Shown here piece after piece: positions 10,004 to 20,470 of a DNA stretch of 64,000 nucleotides. How positions within the stretch are numbered: position 1 is the stretch's first letter; each line of letters opens with the position of its first letter. The DNA lies in the NCBI GenBank assembly GCA_015178975.1, contig WHVD01000054.1, positions 434,001 to 498,000 of the forward strand. Direction: 5' to 3'. The stretch comes from Hysterangium stoloniferum. Its lineage: Eukaryota > Basidiomycota > Agaricomycetes > Hysterangiales > Hysterangiaceae. The notes beneath the pieces were generated by a model. That model was not told the origin of the DNA and searched no databases. It saw only the letters and a list, made by a program, of their open reading frames with translations. The position numbers and the translations under genes were made by a program.

Positions 10004-10964
10004 GGAGGATAACCCAAAACTTTAAAAGTTATTTATCCACTAAAGTATATATATTTATATTGTTTGTTGTAAAATTAATATTTAATCAAATTCAGTTGAT
10101 TAGGTATCACTCTGAAGAATGCAAAAATATTAATATTTATCCTATATCTGACAAAATTTAGTCAAACAATTGTCTGTAGATTATTCTTTTGGAATAAATT
10201 GCACAATGGGGATTGGTGCCCCAGATAGTTCTGGTTAACTCTCTAAACCAACTAAATTTAAATTATATGAAATATATTTGAAAGTTTGCTTGTATACAAG
10301 AGAATACATCATAACCCAAATGATCTTGTTTAACCTAAATGATCTAGGTTAACCCAAATAATCTAGGTTAACCCAAATAATCTAGGTTAACCCAAATAAT
10401 CTAGGTTAACCCAAATAATCTAGGTTAACCCAAATAATCTAGGTTAACCCAAATAATCTAGGTTAACCCAAATAATCTAGGTTAACCCAAATAATCTAGG
10501 TTAACCCAAATAATCTAGGTTAACCCAAATAATCTAGGTTAACCCAAATAATCTAGGTTAACCCAAATAATCTAGGTTAACCCAAATAATCTAGGTTAAC
10601 CCAAATAATCTAGGTTAACCCAAATAATCTAGGTTAACCCAAATAATCTAGGTTAACCCAAATAATCTAGGTTAACCCAAATAATCTAGGTTAACCCAAA
10701 TAATCTAGGTTAACCCAAATAATCTAGGTTAACCCAAATAATCTAGGTTAACCCAAATAATCTAGGTTAACCCAAATAATCTTGTGTAACTATGTCATTT
10801 GTATGTATTTTAAAAAGGCATGCATATTTTAAAGATGAAATTTCAGGTAATTAAATATAAACTTATAGAATAAGTTGTCATGGCCAGAAGGAATAGACTC
10901 ACTTAGAAAATATGAGGATTATTCAGTAAAATTTTGTATATTCAATAAAGTGTGACCATCCTCC
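10004..10964. mobile_element. 961 bp MITE-like element (PIF/Harbinger-like target site) inside LTR B3
   Basis: Inserted in the family B LTR between 10003 and 10965. The 3 bp TTA before it (10001-10003) is repeated after it (10965-10967), while the uninterrupted LTR copy has a single TTA there (at about 4879). The ends are GGAGGAT and ATCCTCC, a short perfect inverted repeat followed by weaker similarity. A TTA duplication with short inverted repeats and no coding capacity fits a Tourist/PIF-Harbinger type MITE; that class is inferred. About half of the element is a 19 bp tandem array. Confidence 0.8.
10313..10787. repeat. 19 bp minisatellite, 25 units, inside the MITE-like element
   Basis: Unit AACCCAAATAATCTAGGTT. 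Units at 10351-10768 (22 copies) are identical by eye; the two before and the one after carry a few substitutions. Each junction makes the palindrome GGTTAACC. Internal homogeneity with degraded edges points to recent expansion. Confidence 0.95.
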
Positions 10965-11252
10965 TTAGTTTCCACAAATTTGTACTTTACTTAGATCTGA
11001 TATTGACTTATGTAGTTTCTTATTCCCTTTTCCGTCTTTCTGTATGCTCAATATTCAGAACTCTTCAGAACTCTGAATATCCGTATCTTCCAGTGTAAGT
11101 CTCACCTTTGAAATTAAGGACTTCCAAGTGTTTGCGTAGAGGCGCAGCACATAAGCTGAAGCCAACATCCTGACCCTATCTGATAGTTTCCAAATTCCCG
11201 GTGACTTTCCAATAGTTCCAGAATAAGTTCCAACACGGCACTTAACACCTGT

Positions 11253-12288
11253 CACTATTCCATGTATATATCCTATTTGCCACCTCATACCTTTTTTAGT
11301 ATACTTTGTTATATTGTAGTTAGTCTCATTTGGATCCCCATTCCTTCCCATACTTCTTTTTTAACCTGTCATCACTCTTACTTCTCTGGTTAGCCCTGTT
11401 AAGATCTAAGCTAAAAGAGAGAAGGGGGGCTCTAGTCAGAGTGGCCAATGATGGTAACTAAGTCAATCAGGGGGCTTGTAAGGGCAACCCCTGCTGCCTG
11501 TGGTACTCACACTAGGCTAGCAGGAGGGAATCCAAAGATATATTAGAACTAATATACAGTACATATATAGTTTTCCATATTCATGTACTTACTCTCTAGT
11601 TTTAATATCAAATTAGTTTGTATCTCATTAGCTCTTATCCCTTCTGTCTTTCTGTCCGCTCAATATCCAGAACTCTCCAACTCCAGACATCCAGAGCCTC
11701 TGGGAACTCTGAGTATCTGTAAACACTCTGGATATATCTGCCCTCTGAAATATGGACACCCAAGTGAGTGCATGAGGGTGCAGCACATAAGCTGAAGCCA
11801 AGTCCAATCTGTACTCTCTGGTAATATTCCAATACTCCCCAAACTAATACCTGGGAACTCCATGGACATGTACTGGGAAGTGTCTGGAATAACCACTAGG
11901 AATTCTGCCCTGAGATCCAGAACTTAACAAAACCCCAAATTCAAGATTTAAAAGAAAAAATAGACCTGATACAGTTGGGACACCATAGACATGTAAGCCC
12001 ATGTATAAGCTTCATATTGAAGAGATGGAAGTCCAAATATTTAACAACATTACATTAGCAGTAGGTACTATGGGACACATTTATATTTTGTTTAAAGTCA
12101 CAGAAACACCATGATCACCGCTCACGGCAAGCGATGACCAAACTGACAATTTTCCAAAGATATGTCATAGCTTTCGATTGACCCTTGGTTTATCAAATTC
12201 CATGCAGGGAAAGGCTGGATATCAAAGGAGGCTATGCATAATCTGTAAGAGTCGAGTCGTCCTGTCCATTTAAGGAAGTTTAATTAGT
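11253..12288. other. Repeat-derived stretch with an LTR-end remnant
   Basis: No gene seen. From about 11640 to 11929 the sequence resembles the 3' parts of LTR families A and B, including the shared 19 bp core (11781-11799) and an end in AACTTAACA at 11929. No matching 5 bp duplication or 5' end could be paired, so I call it a truncated relic of a fourth related family. Confidence 0.5.
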
Positions 12289-12352
12289 TAACTAAATATT
12301 AAAATTGAATAATTAACTAAATATTAAAATTGAATAATTAACTAAATATTAT
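12289..12352. repeat. 25 bp AT-rich tandem repeat, 2.5 copies
   Basis: The 25 bp unit beginning TAACTAAATATTAAAATTG starts at 12289, 12314 and 12339; the third copy is partial. No function apparent. Confidence 0.85.
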
Positions 12353-12393
12353 AACGAACTAAAATAATTACAGTAATAAAAAAATTATATCGG

Positions 12394-13045
12394 TTATTGG
12401 TTAGAACGAAGATTGGGAGGGCAGGTGGCAGATGGAAACACAGGCTCAGAATTCGTGTACAGTCTAGATTGTTGGAGGTAAGATAAATGAACGTTATAAG
12501 AAAATGGAGGTGGCTCCAGTTCAGGAGGGAGTGATGCGTAGAAGGGCTCGGCGGATGTGGGAGGCTCCAGTTCAGGAGGGAGTGATGCGTAGAAGGGCTC
12601 GGCGGATGTGGGATGATAAGACGAAGAGGGTAAGGATGTCGTAGGAATTTCTGTCAGTTCAACCAGCTGCGTGACCCATTGTTGGCATGTGATCTGTATC
12701 CAGCCAGCATCAGTCATTGCTTGATGTTTGGAATACCGGGCATGCTTTTTGGCTGGTGTGCCAGTAGATTTATCTAACGAATATTAGCAAAAATGGAGCT
12801 GACTGAGAAAATATAAAGCTTACTTGGGGTCACCCAGGTGATTGGAGGAGGAGATCTAGATACTCTCTGCAGTCGTTTATCTCATGAAAATTAGCAAAGA
12901 ACATCCGGAGGGAATGTGAAGCTTACTGGCTATCACCACTGAATGCTCAGAAGATGTTGATGATCCCCGCTGTCATTTATACTGTCTCAATGGAAGTGCA
13001 CTTGCAGATGTTGAAGACTCAATGATCTGTGGAGTACACGGTGTG
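12394..13045 (-). CDS. Uncertain multi-exon gene or gene relic
   Basis: On the minus strand a 107-codon frame (12717 to 12394) contains a 17-residue motif, TSAEPFYASLPPELEPP, twice in tandem. Upstream the frame stays open as KKHARYSKHQAM up to a plausible acceptor near 12772. Two more candidate exons follow, each beginning ATAAA after an AG and ending at a GTAAGC donor (about 12830-12890 and 12930-12985). The short introns between them look genuine in form. I recognise no domain, and the start is not determined. It could be a small lineage-specific gene, a relic, or coincidence in a repeat-rich region. Confidence 0.3.
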
Positions 13046-13609
13046 GGAACCTAGAGCCATTCGACTACGAAATGCTGGAAATTTTCAGCATTCACCCAAT
13101 TTATAGCATTCTTGTTGGAAAGAAAGTCGCCAGATGCTTCAATGATACCAGTAGTGAAGTACTGAAAGAATTAACAATCAATTTAGCTGTTGTCCACACT
13201 CCAAGGTGTAAATATTTATACACTCACTTTTGTCTGATACGCTCTGATAATGTCATCTCCTGCCACTTTGAGAAGGCTTGACAGGTTGATTGAGCTGGAA
13301 GACATCAGTTGAGAATGGAAGCAGGAAGCAGGGTGTGTGACGTGTCCTGACTGTGATATTGACACGTTGTGTCACAGAGATCACACTTTGTTGTGATTTG
13401 TTTATTTGTATTTTTACTCACGGGGGTTAACAGATCATGTGGGGGTTATCCCAGGTTATCGATGTGGGTGAATGTGGGTGGTCACGTGCATGTACATGAC
13501 TCGACTCTTACAGATTATGTATATACTCATATCAAAGTGGTGGCCTGCACCACATTAAAAAAGCGTAATTGTCGGACCGAATTGTAATAAGCGGGAGAAC
13601 TAATGTCGT
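13046..13609. other. Gene-poor stretch, nothing recognised
   Basis: Two short forward frames (60-70 codons) have no recognisable protein features. The stretch contains several TGTGAC/GTCACA words but no delimitable element. Confidence 0.4.
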
Positions 13610-13907
13610 GTAGCGATTGCCGGAAGACAGTGGGAGTTTGAATACCTTGAATTGTCGGCAAATTCTCCAAACCCGGTTGACTTCTTAGATTCGGAAGCAT
13701 AAGGTGACCGTAGCGATTGCTGGAAGACAGTGGGAGTTTGAGTACCTTGAATTGTCGGCAAATTCTCTCCAAACCCGGTTGACTTCTTAGATTCGGAAGC
13801 ATAAGGTGACCGTAGCGATTGCTGGAAGACAGTTTGAGTACCTTGAATTGTCGGCAAATTCTCTCCAAACCCGGTTGACTTCTTAGATTCGGAAGCATAA
13901 GGTGACC
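13610..13907. repeat. About 100 bp tandem repeat, three copies
   Basis: Copies at 13610-13709 (100 bp), 13710-13811 (102 bp) and 13812-13907 (96 bp), nearly identical apart from a 2 bp and a 6 bp indel. On the minus strand they keep an open frame with the repeated peptide YGHLMLPNLRSQPGLE. The 2 bp indel changes the frame between copies, so coding is doubtful. Recent local duplication. Confidence 0.9.
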
Positions 13908-15888
13908 GTACGACATAGCTGTGCAGCTGACCTGAAAACCTCGGAAAACATTGATATCCGTCAAATACATTTTCAACCAACGTGGCTCTGGTAGTCGAGT
14001 TATATCTCGAAAGTTCTCTGAAGTTGGCACGCCATTTTCACTGCAGGTCTTGGTTTATATGCCTTTATATGATCACTAATATATAGATGCTTGTATTTTA
14101 CATCAATGCTTTGGCATGGTCCAGGAACGACCGCTGGTTAGCAAGTTCTGGTGATGGTGGGCCGGTAAAACCCTTTAGCAACCCAACAGTGCCATAGATA
14201 AATGTGTTCTGATATGGGACTTCCATCCGATTGATGTTCTGTCATCACCGTTTATCTTTTACGGTCCTCGAGTATTTAGAGTCGCTTCATGCTAGATCTG
14301 TGGCTTAGAACTCACTGTATTCTACTTCATAGGCTAACGTCCTGAGCTTAGCATTTACTACATCATGCAACAGGCTTCTATCGTTAGTCCATTCTCTGTT
14401 AACCTGTACCAACACCGTTTAAACATTCCCTGGTGATCAGGGGTGACGTAAATGGTACTGTCCTCCAATACGATGATTTCCGTGGTAAAATGTCTATTTT
14501 TACGGTGATCGAGTGTGACTCACACAATGTGTTCGGCGTCACGGCTACTCTGGACAGCTTTGCTGTTGAACGGCAGCAACCATTTCACCGAGTGAGATCT
14601 CATGTGTCTACTTCAACCAACAAACGAGTAGTCACTGGGAATACGGCAGGCATAGTAGCCCCGGCTTGGGAGGCATGTCACATTTCACACTATAATTATA
14701 CAAATTAGGTTAAATTCCGATCTGATTTAGGAATGTTTGATTGCAAGAAGGATTAAGTGCTGGGATCAAAGGCCACCCCCCTCTCCCATTGTAGTGCCAC
14801 ACCTCAAATGGACCAAAAAGGCAGGCACAGATCGCCGATCTCCCACCACCTAATTTGCAGCGTGGCCTAAATAATAGATTTCCTCTGCGCGTCGGAGATT
14901 GCGGTGTCAAGGTGCCACAAGTGGAGCGCCGCATAGATAAACATCAACTTCACACATAATATCATTTAGAAAAATCTGCTGGAAATAATATAAGGTGTTA
15001 AAATGTATTAAATAAATTCCCTTTCAAAATTTAAAAGACTCTGCTCGTAAGTATACTTGCTGCTTCCAACAGTCAACCGTACACTGAAAATTCAATATAA
15101 CTTCATAAACACGAAGCGCATCCCGCTCAACCTATGAATGTCGCCTATGAGCAGAAGAGCGTGATATATGCAGCAAAATTGTAGCGCACAGTGCATAAAC
15201 ATTAATCATGGGTGGAGAGTAGGTGTAGCGACTGTGTTTGGCCGCCCTCTGCTGTGCTTGGAGGGTTGGTAGGTTGAGGCCTAAGGGGCCGTGGCTGCTG
15301 TGGTCTAATGGGCTTGGGCTGTGGGACGTTCCCAATGGGCGGATCAGCAGACGGGAAGCTACTGACGATTCTATGTTTATATTTCAGTTTTTTTAGAGAG
15401 AAGGAGGAGAAGGGGGCGACAAACCGAATCAATACCATTATGGCAAAACTTCAGGAAGGTAACAAAGGGAGAGGGATTCAAGACGGTGAGGAGGGACAGT
15501 TAGGCTCTTGTAGAAAAAGTGGGGGAAATGGGGATGAAGCCGTATTATTATAGGTTTTTCGAAGTCATATTGACTAGTTGCTTGCTCTGGAGGTCGATAA
15601 TTTATGCTAGAAAAGACTGCCCAGATCACAGATCGGGCCGGCACGTGTGCAAGTTGGCCATTTAAAGAATACAAAATAACCTTTTTGACGGAGATGGCCG
15701 TGTCGAGGCACCACGAGAGCTATCTGAGTGGAGGTTCGCATAGATGAAGTCTGATAAAGATCAACCTGCATTCATCAATATCGAATGACTCGAAAACCAA
15801 TATGAGGTTCAAAGACGTTGTGTCTCGAACTGTGCTACCACCCCAGAAAAATTTCCTACTAGTACTTCAGTTTGGTAGCATTGGTGCA

Positions 15889-15966
15889 TATACAAGCCTA
15901 ATACTCTGTGGCGCTGGTAAGTCTACAAGCCAAATACTCTGTGGTGCTGCTAAGTCTACAAGCCAA
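15889..15966. repeat. 33 bp tandem repeat, about 2.3 copies
   Basis: The unit TACAAGCCAAATACTCTG plus 15 more bases recurs at about 15889, 15922 and 15955. The array is a multiple of three, so a short forward frame over it reads an 11-residue repeat (SQILCGAAKST and variants). No further sign of a gene. Confidence 0.75.
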
Positions 15967-16513
15967 GTCAATAGTTCCCACAATTTAGCATGGGACATGG
16001 CAGTGCCTGGATACCATCAGGCGTATCACCACTAGAAGTCCCTTGATCGTCGTCCTGGTCATCATTCAAGTGCCCTTTTCGGCAACAAATGATGCGAATT
16101 GAATGTGGTTGGAGAAAAATGTGACCCACATAATGCACAAATATAGTAACAAGAGAGAACATGACCGTCTATAACATTACAATTGTGGGTAAGGAGTGAG
16201 ACACAAGTTGTTGCTCGCAGTCAGAGTCACTTTTGTATTGTAATTGCGAGAACACATTGTTTATCAATAAGATGAGGTGGCAATTTAAAGATTTCTTGTG
16301 TTGTCTCAGCCTCGATCAAACTTTCCTATTACAATAAGTTCCCGTTGGCATCAGTTCGCCATACAGGAATCACTAACTGTTAGGTAATCGAGCCTTGAAG
16401 AATGCGCAAACGGAAAAATGAGACAATGTATGTCTCAAAATGACATAATTAACTTCGGTTTGAATCTCCTCTTAAAATGTATTGTTATATACGTGTAGTA
16501 TAGTAAGGTGGAA

Positions 16514-16541
16514 CTCTCAGCGAATCGCATATTGCTGAGAG
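16514..16541. repeat. Hairpin CTCTCAGC/GCTGAGAG
   Basis: Perfect 8 bp arms around a 12-base loop; a second copy of the core GCGAATCGCATATCGCTGAG is at 16628-16647. It lies in the downstream region of the BRCT gene and could mark a 3' processing signal or a small repeat family. Confidence 0.5.
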
Positions 16542-16833
16542 TAAGTACTTAGGTGTTATCATTTACAAAAACAAACAAACTCATATGTATTTGTAGCTTA
16601 AAGTTGCTATTAGGTAACGTATATATAGCGAATCGCATATCGCTGAGACTTAAAGTTGCTATTACTAACGGCAAAAAACAGTTATACAAGACGAGTATAA
16701 GAAAATCAAGTATATAAAAATGCGGAAGAACTGAGATCGTCATATGGAGGTCGTAATGGTGGGAAATAAAGCAATCCGATGGTACAGCTAGGAAAAGAAA
16801 GACAAAACGAATGTGATATAGTGAGCAAAGCAA

Positions 16834-19800
16834 TTATTCGCGGGGAAGCCTGAAACTGCGCTGTCGAGCTCGCTCCAAAGGAGGCAAGTTATCATCAAAC
16901 ACTCTACGAGGAGGACTCAATGTTGCTAGATTAAGTGCTACAGGATATTTAGCAGCAATCAAACAGTGAGGGGAAAAGTCTCACCAGAGGAAGATGCTTC
17001 TTCAGACGTGAACGAAAGATCGGTCCTCACGCTAATGTCAGCGAATTCACCATTTTCCAACTGGCCAAGACTCAGGGTTCGCATTTGTCTCGGTTGCATT
17101 GATCGACGACGCTATATCCAGAACAATATGAAATGGGTAATATAAATACATACGGGAATACTGACCTGGATATCTCCTGCGACACCCGTCTCGTTCAAGT
17201 TCACGAGAAATCTGGTTTCCTCAACGTGCGCCCTCTTTTCAACACATTCAACTACCCAGCCTATGCTCACGACGTATGGCCGGGGCTCAGGGAGTAACCT
17301 AAAACAATTTTGAATGCGCTGTGCGTGAGCCATAGATTCCCAGTGTGCTTACTTAAATTTAGTAATCGTCGATGGCAGACCAGCCTTGTAGACAAGGTGT
17401 GTACAGCTTTTTCGGGGCTTGATCAGAATCTGTTGAGTCAAATGATTATCCATGGAAGGGGGGTGACGACTTAATAATAATCATACCCTTGCACCTAAAC
17501 CCCTTAACATGTCAATAAATAGTGCGCTCGCATCTTCGCCCTCCTCTGTTCTTACGTCCACGAAAATAATGCAATTTTTTAGGACATCCAATGAGCCAGG
17601 CATTTTCGCGTTGAAGCGCTTGACACCAAGGGGCTTATCGTTTTTCTCTGCGGGTTCTGGAGCAGGTTTTACCCTACCCCGAGTTTGTACCGGAGTCCGC
17701 GGATTGAATTGCGCATTCGATGCAGAGACTGACCGTATCGGGGGGATAGTACCCAGGGGGCGAGACGACGCGAGGGATTGCGTGAGTGACAGGGATGCTT
17801 GAGAAGCTCGACGACTTGGAGAAACAAGTTGGAGAGATGTGGTGCTGCCCGAAACCTCGTTATTCATGGGGATGAAGTATTCCTGACTATCTGTCAGTCT
17901 AACCACACGTTTCTTGTCCTTTCCCTCAATTTCCGAAGGTGTTAAAGAATCCACGTCGACGATTTCAGTGGATGATGGGTTTGTGGGAGTCGGTTGAGGC
18001 CCATGAATTGTAGGATGAATGGTACTAGACGCAACACTCTTGGCGGGGGATGCAGGAACAGTCGATAAGGCTGTCTTTTTGCTTGCAAAAGGGGCGCCGC
18101 TAACCCACGGTGAGGATTTCCCGGTGCTATCTGCAGTACTAGGTCTTCGCAAAGGAAGACCAATTTTACCAATACTATGAGATTTCACTAGTCCTGAATG
18201 CCCTAGCGATTTTTGCGGAAGATTTGCTGTAAGCGCTATTGGACTTGTAATTGTGTTACTTGAAGTCAGAGAAGACTGAGTGTGGCTGTGAGTGGAATGA
18301 GAAAAACCCAAGCTGGTACTCGAACGGGATAAGGGAGCCGCGGGAGGCGTTGCTTGCAACTTTTCTAGCGCGGTGGAAAGAGCAGACAAAGGGGTCGACC
18401 CCGCAGTCGACGATGTCCCTTCGTTGGGAGGCGCAAGGAGTTGTGTGGTAGACAATACATCCCTCTGCGACATCCCGGGGAGCTTAGATGGACCACCTAG
18501 TTGTCTTGTATTTGATCTTGGGGCACTGGTCATTGGGCTGAAATAAGAAGTGATCTTTCGTGCGTTTCGCTTGACTGCCAGCTTAGCCATGGGAGTTTTC
18601 TTTACTATACCGGCTTTGACTTTGCCTTTGGAACGAAGTCTTGATCTGACTGGAGAAGGTTTTTCCCGACCTTTAATAGAACTCGCAGTCACAGTTGCGG
18701 GAAGCGTAGGCAATGGTAAAGATGGAGGTGGTCGGGGAACATGAGATGAAGACAAAGCTGCAGGCATAGGTATGCGCGACTTTGTGGGAGAGCTCAAAAT
18801 GATATGGTTTAGAGACGTCCGAGCCTTGTGTGATGGGGTATATATGGCTGGTCCATCAGAAGGATTCTGGGCTGAAAAGACATTGGGCACGACGGGAGAT
18901 GACTCAAGTGTCTCAGGATCTAATGCTCTTGGAAGAGGAGTAAGCGGGGATCCAAAATGTAGATTATTACCGAGGGATCTGTTCCGCATAGGAGACGCTT
19001 TCACCTGTGGTTCTAGGGATGGTATCGGGATTGAAATTGAGGTATCATCCGACTGGATAGCAAGGGCAAGTTTCGAAGTGGATGCAAGGTGTTTCTGGTG
19101 TAGAAATGTAGAAGACGCATGTTCAATGGATGGAGGCCGCTGTAGCCCTATATCCGTCTGGCGAGAATGTCCGCGGTCTGGGGTGCATAGTAAAGGAATC
19201 TTCGACTGCTACAGTTGAATCAATCGCGAACCTGGATGCAAAGCAGAATTATAGTTGCTTACTGATGATTTTTTATGCAGTGAACGTGGCAGTCCATCGG
19301 GCCTTCTGACGGGAGTAACAGGGACTGAAATTGTATGACCAGTGCCCATTGTAATTTTAAAGGTCTTAGTAGGGGATGCTGGCTGTTTTCCAGGAGTTTT
19401 CGGAATCTTAGATAAGTCCATATGTGCGATGCCTTTACTGGGGGAGCCGTATATTATAGCGGCTCCACGATGATCCTTAACAGGGGTCTTGGGAGAATCC
19501 TCCAGATGACGGCGTATAGCAGAGTTAGTATTGCTTGACTCTGCAAGTACTCTCATACGCTTTCCAGGATCATCGGTCCTCATGAATGATGGGGAAGATG
19601 TACGCTTCATGTGTGATGGAGTAAGTGGAACAAGACCTTCTGACTGCGGCCTCAAATTTTCCACCTTACGCTCAGCATTCAAATGATGAAGGCGAGATTG
19701 GTTCTGGTTCTGGTTCTGGTTCTGATTATGGCGCATTGCTTCCTTGAGGGGTGACGCGTACATGTCGATCGGGGGGAGTGGCTGCTGTTGTTGTGAACGA

Positions 19801-19868
19801 GTACGAATAATTGAAGGAAACTGTTTGGCATGTCGTTGAGGATTGTGCTGGCGAGCGTTTGGGAACAT
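16834..19868 (-). CDS. BRCT-domain protein, microcephalin-like BRCT
   Basis: Starts at 19868 (MFPNARQHN) and ends with TAA at 16834-16836. Exon 1 runs to 19263 and is joined in phase 0, over an intron ending at CTGTAG, to a long exon ending near 17480. Four short exons follow after introns with GT...AG ends. The first two thirds is low-complexity Ser/Pro/Thr-rich, with an NQ repeat and several SP/TP sites typical of CDK targets. Near the C-terminus lies one BRCT domain: IIFVDVRTEEG, then GLGARILIKPRKSCTHLVYK, then YVVSIGWVVECVEKRAHVEE. The Trp of the last helix and the TH-LV strand are conserved; the pattern most resembles the first BRCT of microcephalin. BRCT domains bind phosphoproteins in DNA-damage and cell-cycle control. 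One ACGCGT lies 74 bp upstream. Exact orthology is unknown. Confidence 0.8.
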
Positions 19869-20470
19869 TTCGTAAAGATCTGAGAGGAGAGCTAGGTGAC
19901 TGAATGTGTACTTGATTTACCTTGGGAACATCAAACACACGACGCGTGGTGAAACAAGGGTCACGTGACACAGGATGAGCTTTCCTTAACTTACATAATC
20001 TTGTATTTGATGTGAGGACGATGTGTCCACGCAATATACGACGTTGCACATTTAAAATATCATGATTCGAAGAAGTATGCCATGGGTTCCCCGAAGTTCA
20101 GACGGTTAAATTTTCCTAGAGTCGATTCTCTCGATATTAATATACTTCGAGGTAGGATGTGAGTGGTACTATGACATAAAGCCCTTGACGACAACGACCC
20201 ATTAAATAATGAATTTCCCATAATTTGGATTTCGTGGAATTTGAAATACCATTTATCGTCCGGATCCGTTAATATATCCCATCCGGATTCAAAATATTTG
20301 AAGACGTCCTGTTATACATCTCCGAAAAGAGGGTAGTAAATGTCACGAGGGGTCTTGATCAGAGTCTAGTGGTTAGCCGTTTAGCGGTATAGCAGTTTTG
20401 CTGATGATCGTTTCGCACTCCGCCAGATATTAGGTTATGTAATTGTTGTCGGATTCTTTGTACGACAGAC
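19869..20470. promoter_or_regulatory. Divergent promoter region, BRCT gene and RhoGAP gene
   Basis: 602 bp between two divergent starts. It holds an ACGCGT (MluI box) at 19942-19947 and a TCACGTGA E-box-like palindrome at 19961-19968 on the BRCT side, and AT-rich sequence around 20130-20300. No gene seen. Function is inferred from position only. Confidence 0.5.

Larger units (their letters stand above)
9724..11247 (+). mobile_element. Solo LTR, family B, copy 3 (old, carries a nested element)
   Basis: Starts TGTTACAACCCATTCCC and ends GCACTTAACA with target duplication CCTGT at 9719-9723 and 11248-11252. Without the nested insertion it is 560 bp. Compared with copies 1 and 2 most differences are CG to TG or CA (for instance ACGACC to ACAACC, CCCGG to CCCAG), the mark of deaminated methyl-CpG or a RIP-like process. 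It is therefore older than the other two. Confidence 0.9.
13908..16833. other. Gene-free stretch between the repeats and the first intact gene
   Basis: No gene supported. Weakly similar segments at about 14815-14950 and 15615-15765 (both end near GCATAGATRAA) suggest an old duplication. A 33 bp tandem repeat lies at 15889-15966. Two related hairpin motifs lie at 16514-16541 and 16628-16647, each followed or preceded by TTAAAGTTGCTATTA. Confidence 0.5.

Noticed and set aside
10313..10787. CRISPR-like array of short repeats
   Set aside because: The 19 bp units are directly adjacent without unique spacers and lie in a eukaryotic transposon; it is a minisatellite.
10313..10787. Interstitial telomere repeat because of the AACCC words
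   Set aside because: The unit is 19 bp and holds AACCC only once; fungal telomeres are uninterrupted TTAGGG-type repeats.
499..11247. Possible full-length retrotransposon between the LTRs
   Set aside because: The LTRs of each family have different 5 bp duplications, and one family B copy is inverted. No gag, protease, reverse transcriptase or integrase motif lies between them, so they are independent solo LTRs.
14433..14708. 91-codon forward frame in the gene-free stretch
   Set aside because: No recognisable motif, no introns or neighbours, and length is within chance expectation.
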